Shown one piece after another: positions 1-5,096 of a stretch of 5,096 bases of DNA (position 1 is the stretch's first letter; each line of letters opens with the position of its first letter). Below the pieces are notes generated by a model. It made no database searches and was not told the origin of the DNA. It saw only the letters and a program-made list of their open reading frames with translations. Source of the stretch: Spirosoma sp. (lineage in GTDB: Bacteria > Bacteroidota > Bacteroidia > Cytophagales > Spirosomataceae); contig JANXVQ010000882.1 of NCBI GenBank assembly GCA_025351545.1, positions 1-5,096 on the forward strand. The letters run 5' to 3'. Made by a program: the position numbers and the translations under genes.

Positions 1-140
1 GCAACCCCCGTGGCTGGCGTAGCAAAAAGCTTAAGCGTGTGGTGACCCGCATTGCCAGCCAGAACGACATTGAATTAAATGGCAGTGATGAGCGGGCGGC
101 GGTTGTCAGTACTGAAGTCAGCAGAGCTCACCCTACAGTT
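1..140. other. Unidentified sequence abutting the truncated hydrolase gene
   Basis: This stretch lies downstream of the point (about 141) where the minus-strand amidohydrolase stops resembling its family. The plus strand is open in the frame starting at position 3 and looks like protein-coding sequence (reads NPRGWRSKKLKRVVTRIASQ, then continues), with mostly G/C or T third positions. I recognise no family. That frame continues past the junction, antisense to the hydrolase, and stops at 302, as expected if a gene fragment from the left was joined to the hydrolase gene. On the minus strand only the 21-codon tail of the hydrolase and its TAA at 75-77 fall here. It could be the end of an insertion sequence, the remnant of another gene, or native sequence of an unusual C-terminus. 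No terminal inverted repeat or target duplication can be shown because the left side is cut off by the window. Confidence 0.4.
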
Positions 141-2450
141 AATGGCCGTTTCGAGCGGCATAATTTTCTGATCGCGAACGTATCGGCCCAGCACCCGCGT
201 AAAGGCTCCGTAGCCGCGTGGGTGACCATAGTTGGCTCCATCAGAACAGATGATTGTGTGGGGCCACGTCAGGAAATTAGCCACATCGGGTTCATCCATT
301 GATTTTCCCATAATCCCTTCAATACCAGTTGTTTCAGGGTTTTTCGTGCCAAATGCTGATGCTTCGGCAACTAATCCCATTAGCGTTAGGGCGGGCTTTT
401 CGTGTCGAAGTTGGGCTATGTCGCCAACGGTTTTCCCGGCGTATGCCGGGTTAGCCGCGAAACGTACCAGCACCGATTTCGACGGATCGAACAGTTGATT
501 TACGGCAAACTCGGCGCTGGTTAAATTAGTGTAATCACGCTTCGGGAACAACACCCGTAAGGTAGACATCCAATAATCGTACGGATAGCAATCGGCGGTG
601 ATGTTCACGCCCTCGGCGCGGGCCTGCTCCAACCGAGCCAGCAATCGCGCTGATTGTCCCCATTTGTCACGAAGAGCGATTTTAAGGTGTGAAATCTGAA
701 CCGGCATTTTGGTTATGCGCCCAATCTGGATAATTTCATCTACGGCATCATCCAGCATCATGTCTTCGCTGCGGATGTGGCTGATGTATCGCCCACCCGA
801 ATCGGCGGCTACCTGAGCCAGTTGTATAACCTCATCACGACTGGAAAAAAAAGCGGATTCATATTCGAGGCCCGTCGACAGTCCCAGCGAACCCTTGCTC
901 ATTTCGGTGCGTAGCAGGGCTTTCATCCGGGCGACTTCATCTGGTTTAGCCGTTCGGTAAAGGCCATTGGCACCCATAACCTGTTGCCGCAACGTTGCCT
1001 GGCCGGTGTATGTCGCGATATTGACCGCTACGGGCTGCCGTTTTAACTGGGCCTGTAAGGTGTCCAGTGAATAACTTCCCCCATCCTGACCAGATACAAT
1101 CGTCGTAATACCTTGATTGATAGCTGCCAACGCATCTGGTTGCTCGCTCAGTCCCGATACATGGTGGCTATGACTGTCGATAAAACCCGGTGCCAGCACC
1201 ATCCCGTGTCCGTCGGTCACGGGCTCGCTTGGAAAGGCGGTCAGATCACCCGTTTCCCAAATTCGATCGTTTCGTAGCCGCACGGCTGCTTTACGGGAAG
1301 TCGTACCCGTCCCATCAATAAGTCGGATGTTGGTAATCAGCTGCGTTTTAGGTAATTGTGGAATTTTACCGGTCAGAATTTCATCGGCCACCCGACCCGC
1401 GGCATTCGTCCCACTGGTGAGCACGATCAGGGTTTGTTTCTTGTCAATGTATCGAACAATCAACGTCCGAAAGCCGGCCCAACTACCGGTATGTTTCAAC
1501 ACCTTACCATTCTCCTCAATCATCCAGCCAAACCCATACGGATACGTCTTGCCCGGCTCGTTGCTGCGTGAATTGAGTTTAGCGGGCGTAAATGCTTCGC
1601 GTAATGTACTGGCTTTGACCAACTTCTCCCCATATAATGCCTGGTCCCAAATCAGCAAATCTTCAGCGGATGAATAGACATTGCCATCGCCAATGACGCC
1701 ATCTAGCCGAATCAGGTCATTAAGTTCGTTTTTTCCGTTCTCCCGTTGAAAGCCGTAGACGCGATTTCGGGGCGTCGTGCTGCTGTTAAGGTAATAGATA
1801 TAGGTGTTCTTAAGCTTAAGCGGCCGGGCAATGTTCTGGTCGAAAAACGTTTCGACAGGCATTCCAGACTGTCTGGTAATAATGGAACCCAACAATACAT
1901 AGCCGGTATTGCAGTATTCCCAACGGTCGCCGGGGTGAAATATAAGCGGTGGCTTATGGTCGTGCAGCAACTGAAGCATGCCGGTATTGGTGAGCGTATC
2001 GAGTGGCCCCGTGTATTGCTGCGCTAAATCAAAGTACTCAGGCAGACCCGATGTGTGATTCAGTAAGTGCCGGACGGTGATGGTATCATACGGAAAATCA
2101 GGCAGATAGGTCCGTACCAGTTCGTCGTAACGCAGTTTCCCCCTTTCCTGCAACTGCATGATCATTATCGCGATAAACTGCTTCGAGACCGATGCCAGAT
2201 TAAAGGCTGAGTTGGTTGTCAGGGGTTCGTTTGTCAAAATATTTACGGTGCCAAGTGCTTTTTTATAGCGTACAATCCCGTTTTCTGCCACCAGCACGAC
2301 GCCATTGAACATAGCCTGATTGTGGAGTACCGCTAGTGCAGAATCGAGCGTTTTCAGGCGGAGTGCCAGCGGCTGCCCAACTGTTTGCGCCTGAGCGTTG
2401 AACTGCCCAATCAGTAAGCAAACCAGCAGATAACGTAAAATAGAGGTCAT
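75..2450 (-). CDS. Secreted serine hydrolase (beta-lactamase/PBP fold) fused to N-acyl-D-amino-acid deacylase-type amidohydrolase; C-terminus probably truncated
   Basis: A 791-residue two-domain protein. Residues 1-21 are a Sec signal peptide (hydrophobic core LLVCLLIG, cleavage motif AQA before QT), so it acts outside the cytoplasm. Residues about 30-360 are a class C beta-lactamase/family S12 domain: nucleophile motif SVSK (S87, K90), tyrosine motif YCN (Y179-N181) and HTG (320-322) in place of KTG. Such domains are usually peptidases or esterases acting on D-amino-acid peptides rather than true beta-lactamases. Residues about 369-770 are a D-aminoacylase-like amidohydrolase: GFIDSHSH with metal ligands H427 and H429, SGQDGG at 453-458, STGLEYE at 525-531, H558 in YISHIRSE, H588 in QISHLK, DCYPYDYW at 620-627, and D737 in CSDG. 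The usual bridging Cys of the GNCG loop is Asp456 here. After MPLETAI (764-770) the expected final 60-80 residues, which complete the small beta-sandwich, are absent; a 21-residue unrelated tail ends at the TAA. No internal frameshift is seen. ATG 2448-2450 directly precedes the signal peptide; no Shine-Dalgarno is visible. Substrate is inferred only. Confidence 0.85.
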   Translation of the reverse strand: MTSILRYLLVCLLIGQFNAQAQTVGQPLALRLKTLDSALAVLHNQAMFNGVVLVAENGIVRYKKALGTVNILTNEPLTTNSAFNLASVSKQFIAIMIMQLQERGKLRYDELVRTYLPDFPYDTITVRHLLNHTSGLPEYFDLAQQYTGPLDTLTNTGMLQLLHDHKPPLIFHPGDRWEYCNTGYVLLGSIITRQSGMPVETFFDQNIARPLKLKNTYIYYLNSSTTPRNRVYGFQRENGKNELNDLIRLDGVIGDGNVYSSAEDLLIWDQALYGEKLVKASTLREAFTPAKLNSRSNEPGKTYPYGFGWMIEENGKVLKHTGSWAGFRTLIVRYIDKKQTLIVLTSGTNAAGRVADEILTGKIPQLPKTQLITNIRLIDGTGTTSRKAAVRLRNDRIWETGDLTAFPSEPVTDGHGMVLAPGFIDSHSHHVSGLSEQPDALAAINQGITTIVSGQDGGSYSLDTLQAQLKRQPVAVNIATYTGQATLRQQVMGANGLYRTAKPDEVARMKALLRTEMSKGSLGLSTGLEYESAFFSSRDEVIQLAQVAADSGGRYISHIRSEDMMLDDAVDEIIQIGRITKMPVQISHLKIALRDKWGQSARLLARLEQARAEGVNITADCYPYDYWMSTLRVLFPKRDYTNLTSAEFAVNQLFDPSKSVLVRFAANPAYAGKTVGDIAQLRHEKPALTLMGLVAEASAFGTKNPETTGIEGIMGKSMDEPDVANFLTWPHTIICSDGANYGHPRGYGAFTRVLGRYVRDQKIMPLETAINCRVSSADFSTDNRRPLITAI

Positions 2451-2488
2451 GGTAAAACGGTTTTGGTGGGTGTTGGCAGCAACTGAGC

Positions 2489-2557
2489 CTATTCGTTGAT
2501 GTCGCGCATGAGTACGTTCAACTGATAGCCGTGGCGAATAGTATCCTTTTCAACAAG
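2489..2557 (-). pseudogene. Possible C-terminal remnant of a lost gene
   Basis: After an in-frame TAA (2558-2560), the minus strand reads 22 codons to a TAG at 2489-2491. The peptide includes KDTIRHGYQLNVLMRDINE, which has the composition of a real protein C-terminus rather than of AT-rich spacer. It has no usable upstream start; the only ATG, inside it, would give six residues. It may be the leftover 3' end of a gene once located upstream of the hydrolase, or simply a chance open stretch. No family is recognised. Confidence 0.2.
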
Positions 2558-2575
2558 TTAAATTACAGATCTAAA

Positions 2576-2588
2576 AGAATATTATTCT
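2576..2588. promoter_or_regulatory. 13-base palindrome, possible operator
   Basis: AGAATA-T-TATTCT is a perfect 6-base inverted repeat around one central base. It lies in the AT-rich half of the divergent region, about 95 bases before the dgcN start and 126 bases before the hydrolase start. The position would suit a dimeric regulator controlling one or both directions. Because the DNA here is AT-rich, a palindrome of this size can arise by chance, and no regulator gene is in the window. Confidence 0.25.
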
Positions 2589-2623
2589 AAATTTTTAATT
2601 TGTGCCTTATTATGTTTCAAATA

Positions 2624-2656
2624 TGTGCTAATTATAAGAACAAAAACATATTTTTA
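2624..2656 (+). promoter_or_regulatory. Weak candidate Bacteroidota promoter for dgcN-dgcA
   Basis: Bacteroidota primary-sigma promoters have a -33 TTTG/TTG and a -7 TAnnTTTG spaced about 19-21 bases. Here TATTTTTA (2649-2656) matches the -7 box except its last base, with TGTG (2624-2627) 21 bases upstream as an imperfect -33 box. The predicted transcript would begin roughly 20 bases before ATG 2682. A second imperfect -7 candidate, TATGTTTC at 2611-2618, lacks a convincing -33 partner. Confidence 0.2.
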
Positions 2657-2681
2657 TCGAAAAAACAAGCATTACCACTTT

Positions 2682-3746
2682 ATGAGTAAACGAGCCATTT
2701 TGCTCACCGATGGTTTATTAAGTACGCCGTTTGCCAAAACGGCCCACGGCCTTATTCGTGGAACAGAACGGTACATTGTTGTTGGTGTGGTCGATGAACC
2801 AACCGCCGGGCAGGACGCGGGTATCGTGCTGGATGGACGCGTTCGGGACATTCCGGTCTTTGCATCCGTTAGTCAGGCATTGGCGCTGGCTGGTCCTGTT
2901 TCCTACGCCATTGTCGCTATAGCCACGAACGGGGGCGTTTTGCCGCCAACAATGCTGGCCGACATTAAACATGGGCTCGAAAATGGGCTGTCAGTCGTTA
3001 ATGGCCTCCACGAGTTTTTGACTGACAAACCGGAAATAGTCGCTCTGGCTCAACAATATGGCGGGGAACTGATTGACGTGCGACGCCCAAAACCCCGAAA
3101 TGAACTGCATTTCTGGACGGGGGAAATCAACACGATCACCGCGCCGATTATTGCCGTTCTGGGTACTGATTGCGCGCTGGGAAAACGTACTACTGCCCGA
3201 CTAATCCGGGAAGCCTGCGGTCGGCATGGCCTGAAGGCGCAGATGATTTATACCGGACAAACGGGGTGGCTACAAGGCGAAAACCACGGCTTCGTCTTTG
3301 ATTCAACGCTCAACGATTTTGTATCCGGCGAGCTGGAACACGCGCTTGTTTCCTGCTGGCGCGAAACCGGAGCCGATGTATTGTTAATTGAAGGACAAGC
3401 CGCTCTCCGAAATCCCAGCGGCCCCTGTGGTTCAGAGTTTTTAGTATCAGGAAATGCCCGGCACGTAGTACTCGTTCACGCACCCAAGCGAATTTATTAC
3501 GACCACGACCCGGCATGGGGGAAAATTCCGTCGGTAGAATCAGAAATTGCCCTGATTCGGGCCTATGGGTCAGATGTTATCGCCGTGGCTCTCAATACGG
3601 AAGATTGCACGCTGGAGGAAGCTCTCGCCTACCAGAAACAAGTTGCCGATCAACTTAAAATTCCAGTGTTACTTCCTTTGCAGGAAGGTGTTGACTCCAT
3701 TCTACCAATCATCCAGTCTCTACTTAATCCGGCCCATGCGCATTAA
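2682..3746 (+). CDS. dgcN: DUF1611 family P-loop protein, DgcN-like (D-glutamate N-acetyltransferase type)
   Basis: A 354-residue cytoplasmic protein of the DUF1611 family. Residues 1-140 form a Rossmann-like N-terminal domain starting MSKRAILLTDGLL, with alternating beta strands such as YIVVGVVDEP and YAIVAIATNGG. Residues about 150-350 form a P-loop domain with the family's phosphate-binding motif GTDCALGKRTT (161-171), then TGQTGW (191-196), and a Walker B-like strand VLLIEGQ (233-239). Members paired with an enolase-superfamily epimerase (DgcN-DgcA) are known to N-acetylate D-glutamate as the first step of D-Glu catabolism; that activity is assigned here by family and context only. ATG 2682 is chosen over ATG 2625 because family similarity begins there, and the extra 19 residues would be encoded by AT-rich spacer and would be Lys/Tyr/His-rich. 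No Shine-Dalgarno is visible. The stop overlaps the next gene's start, so the two are surely co-transcribed. Older annotations call this family NAD-dependent epimerase/dehydratase. Confidence 0.85.
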   Translation: MSKRAILLTDGLLSTPFAKTAHGLIRGTERYIVVGVVDEPTAGQDAGIVLDGRVRDIPVFASVSQALALAGPVSYAIVAIATNGGVLPPTMLADIKHGLENGLSVVNGLHEFLTDKPEIVALAQQYGGELIDVRRPKPRNELHFWTGEINTITAPIIAVLGTDCALGKRTTARLIREACGRHGLKAQMIYTGQTGWLQGENHGFVFDSTLNDFVSGELEHALVSCWRETGADVLLIEGQAALRNPSGPCGSEFLVSGNARHVVLVHAPKRIYYDHDPAWGKIPSVESEIALIRAYGSDVIAVALNTEDCTLEEALAYQKQVADQLKIPVLLPLQEGVDSILPIIQSLLNPAHAH

Positions 3747-4818
3747 ATCAATTCGGGCCTTTCGCCAGAATCTGGCTCTCACCAAGCCGTATACGATTGC
3801 TTACGAAACGACATCGGAGGTCGAAAATATCTTCTTGGAAATCGAACTTGAGAATGGACTTGTTGGCCTTGGGGCTGCCAATCCCTCGTTTGAAGTTGTA
3901 GGCGAATCACCGGAACAGACGTTGCAAAATCTGCAAAGTGAGTGGCTAACGGGATTAGTCGGGCGTGATATCCGACATTTTTACAGCCTGATTGACGAAG
4001 CTCACCAACAATTTCCGAACAGACCGGGTACGCTGGCCGCGTTGGATATTGCACTTCACGATGCATTCGGCCAGTTTTTGGGTATTCCGGTAGTGCAGTT
4101 TTACGGCCAGAAGATCCAGTCTTTACCAACTTCTGTAACCATCGGCATCATGAACGTGGACGATACCCTGGCCGAAGCCGCCGGATATTATAGTCTTGGT
4201 TTCCGGGTGTTGAAAGTCAAAACCGGCCTGGATGCGGCCGAAGATAGTGAGCGTATCCTAAAGCTTCGGGAAGTCTACGGACGCAATATGGCCATTCGCG
4301 TTGATGCCAACCAAGGGTACTCACTGGCTGATTTACAACGTTTTCTAACAATAACCCGCACTGCCGATGTGGAACTTATTGAACAACCGTTGCCCGTTGG
4401 CATGGAGCGTGAATTACTGTCATTACCCAATGACGTTCGACGTGTACTAGCGGCCGATGAGTCGCTGAAAGGTCCCGAAATGGCCTTAAAACTAACTCAT
4501 CAGCCGCAGCCATTTGGTATTTTCAACATCAAACTGATGAAATGTGGAGGCATTCGGGCCGCGCTGGATATTGCCACGATTGCCCGACCAGCCAACATAT
4601 CGTTGTTTTGGGGCTGCAACGACGAAAGTCGGATAAGCATCGCTGCGGCACTTCATGCAGCATTTGCCTGTCCGAACACTCGGTATCTAGATCTTGACGG
4701 CAGTTTCGACTTAGCTGAGGACATCGTTTCCGGCGGTTTTCTGGTAGAAGATGGCGTCATGCGCCCAACAAATGGAGCAGGATTAGGCTTGCAGCTTCTT
4801 TCAAGAGGGGTTGTCTGA
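3736..4818 (+). CDS. dgcA: Enolase-superfamily dipeptide epimerase, DgcA / L-Ala-D/L-Glu epimerase type
   Basis: A 360-residue enzyme of the muconate lactonizing enzyme subgroup of the enolase superfamily. Residues 1-120 are the capping domain (MRIKSIRAFR, later PGTLAALDIALHDAFGQ); residues about 130-340 are the beta/alpha barrel. Catalytic and metal residues are all visible: KxK at K160 and K162 (LKVKTG), metal ligands D190 (RVDANQGY), E216 (IEQP) and D241 (DES), and the opposite-face base K266 (FNIKLMK). WGCNDESRISIA (292-303) and the DLDG segment (D319, D321) correspond to substrate-ammonium-binding parts of dipeptide epimerases. Family members racemise the alpha carbon of L-Ala-D-Glu-like dipeptides from murein; DgcA members epimerise N-acetyl-D-Glu to N-acetyl-L-Glu. 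The partner DUF1611 gene favours the latter, but sequence alone cannot separate the two. Start ATG 3736 gives the family's normal N-terminus and an 11-base overlap with dgcN, implying translational coupling; an earlier in-frame ATG at 3565 would only add out-of-frame dgcN sequence. Confidence 0.88.
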   Translation: MRIKSIRAFRQNLALTKPYTIAYETTSEVENIFLEIELENGLVGLGAANPSFEVVGESPEQTLQNLQSEWLTGLVGRDIRHFYSLIDEAHQQFPNRPGTLAALDIALHDAFGQFLGIPVVQFYGQKIQSLPTSVTIGIMNVDDTLAEAAGYYSLGFRVLKVKTGLDAAEDSERILKLREVYGRNMAIRVDANQGYSLADLQRFLTITRTADVELIEQPLPVGMERELLSLPNDVRRVLAADESLKGPEMALKLTHQPQPFGIFNIKLMKCGGIRAALDIATIARPANISLFWGCNDESRISIAAALHAAFACPNTRYLDLDGSFDLAEDIVSGGFLVEDGVMRPTNGAGLGLQLLSRGVV

Positions 4819-4923
4819 AAGTTAGCACATTATCAGCTTAAAAACCTCGGCACCGGCCACCTGGCCAAATCCCCTGATTAAGTTATATATGATACCAGCT
4901 TTTTTCAACATCATACATCGCCA
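4819..4923. promoter_or_regulatory. Short intergenic gap with weak promoter candidate
   Basis: The 105 bases between dgcA and the next gene hold no convincing terminator. GGCC-ACCT-GGCC at 4855-4866 could form only a four-base-pair stem and no T-run follows. TATATATG at 4884-4891 matches the Bacteroidota -7 box (TAnnTTTG) at five of six fixed positions. CTG at 4861-4863, 20 bases upstream, is an imperfect -33 box. This would place transcription start about 25 bases before ATG 4924. The downstream gene may therefore have its own promoter or be read through from dgcA. Confidence 0.25.
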
Positions 4924-5096
4924 ATGCTTCCCTATTTCCCCTTCGGCCAGCAGTTTAACGACAAAATGGGGACAATTCCCTTGTCCGAAAATGACCGGCT
5001 TATTGATGTAGACGAGCATTACCATCAGGAAATTTCGCTGAAACGACAGTTGCTGACCGAATTGCCGGAATATTATTACCAGGCTTTACCCAACCA
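4924..5096 (+). CDS. DUF3445 / heme-dependent oxidative N-demethylase-like protein, N-terminal part (runs off window)
   Basis: The first 57 codons of a gene cut by the window end. The peptide opens MLPYFPFGQQF and continues KMGTIPLSENDRLIDVDEHY and KRQLLTELPEYYYQALP. This follows the typical DUF3445 N-terminus: a PF-x-MG-x-x-PL block, then an acidic D-EHY/DY motif, then a basic helix with RxxLL and an ALP ending. The family includes heme-dependent oxidative N-demethylases that remove a methyl group from small amines using O2. The heme-binding part would lie beyond the window, so catalytic competence cannot be judged. ATG 4924 is the first start after an in-frame TAA at 4879-4881, so the start is secure; no Shine-Dalgarno is visible. 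Same strand as dgcN-dgcA, but a shared function is not evident. Confidence 0.7.
   Translation, partial: MLPYFPFGQQFNDKMGTIPLSENDRLIDVDEHYHQEISLKRQLLTELPEYYYQALPN

Larger units (their letters stand above)
2451..2681. other. Divergent intergenic region
   Basis: This 231-base region separates the minus-strand fusion hydrolase from the plus-strand dgcN-dgcA pair and must carry promoters for both directions. The half near the hydrolase (2451-2550) has ordinary base composition. The half near dgcN (about 2551-2680) is strongly AT-rich, as is usual for Bacteroidota promoter DNA. It holds a 13-base palindrome at 2576-2588 and a short minus-strand reading frame at 2489-2557, each listed separately. 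No RNA gene or riboswitch-like structure was recognised. Confidence 0.6.

Noticed and set aside
120..145. Insertion-sequence end at the junction (CTGTAGGGTGAGC read on the minus strand)
   Set aside because: I could not match it to a known IS terminal repeat, and the opposite end and any target duplication lie outside the window.
39..302. Plus-strand open frame with a GTG start crossing the truncation junction
   Set aside because: Its right half (from about 141) is antisense to conserved amidohydrolase codons; only the left part may derive from a real gene, and it is described as unidentified sequence.
1327..1677. Plus-strand open frame inside the hydrolase gene
   Set aside because: It is antisense to the end of the serine hydrolase domain and the interdomain linker, both clearly coding on the minus strand, and its translation resembles no family.
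2625..2681. Longer N-terminus for DgcN starting at ATG 2625
   Set aside because: The 19 added residues are encoded by AT-rich spacer, are Lys/Tyr/His-rich and precede the normal family start MSKRAILLTDG.
3565..3735. Longer N-terminus for the epimerase starting at ATG 3565
   Set aside because: It lies wholly within dgcN in another frame; the epimerase family begins at MRIKSIRAF.
4855..4866. GGCCACCTGGCC as a terminator hairpin after dgcA
   Set aside because: The stem is only four base pairs with a four-base loop and no T-run follows.
4822..5025. Minus-strand 67-codon open frame
   Set aside because: It is antisense to the DUF3445 start and the spacer; the plus-strand frame matches a known family.

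Overview
The window looks like chromosomal DNA of a Bacteroidota bacterium, most likely the Spirosomaceae/Cytophagaceae branch (Spirosoma-like). The reasons are roughly balanced base composition with AT-rich intergenic DNA, the absence of Shine-Dalgarno sequences before the starts, and the style of the proteins. This placement is inference; no rRNA or other marker is present.

Layout. Positions 1 to about 140 hold a short stretch that matches nothing around it. It has an open plus-strand reading frame of coding character but no recognisable identity. Positions 75-2450 (minus strand) encode one long secreted protein that fuses a serine beta-lactamase/PBP-type hydrolase to an N-acyl-D-amino-acid deacylase-type amidohydrolase. 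The amidohydrolase domain loses recognisable similarity at about position 141, and an unrelated 21-residue tail follows. The gene therefore looks truncated at its 3' end by a rearrangement or insertion. Positions 2451-2681 are a divergent intergenic region. Positions 2682-3746 and 3736-4818 (plus strand) are a DUF1611/DgcN-type P-loop protein and an enolase-superfamily dipeptide epimerase/DgcA-type protein, overlapping by 11 bases. After a 105-base gap, the 5' end of a DUF3445 (heme-dependent oxidative N-demethylase-like) gene starts at 4924 and runs off the window.

Theme. The DUF1611 and epimerase pair is the known DgcN-DgcA arrangement of D-glutamate catabolism: D-Glu is N-acetylated, then N-acetyl-D-Glu is epimerised to N-acetyl-L-Glu. 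The same epimerase family also includes L-Ala-D/L-Glu epimerases of murein peptide recycling. The divergent fusion protein combines a penicillin-binding-type serine hydrolase with a hydrolase of N-acyl-D-amino acids. The whole locus therefore reads as processing of D-amino acids or peptidoglycan-derived peptides: extracytoplasmic hydrolysis by the fusion protein and cytoplasmic conversion by DgcN/DgcA. The physical link is seen; the pathway link is inferred. No tRNA, rRNA, CRISPR array or complete mobile element was found.
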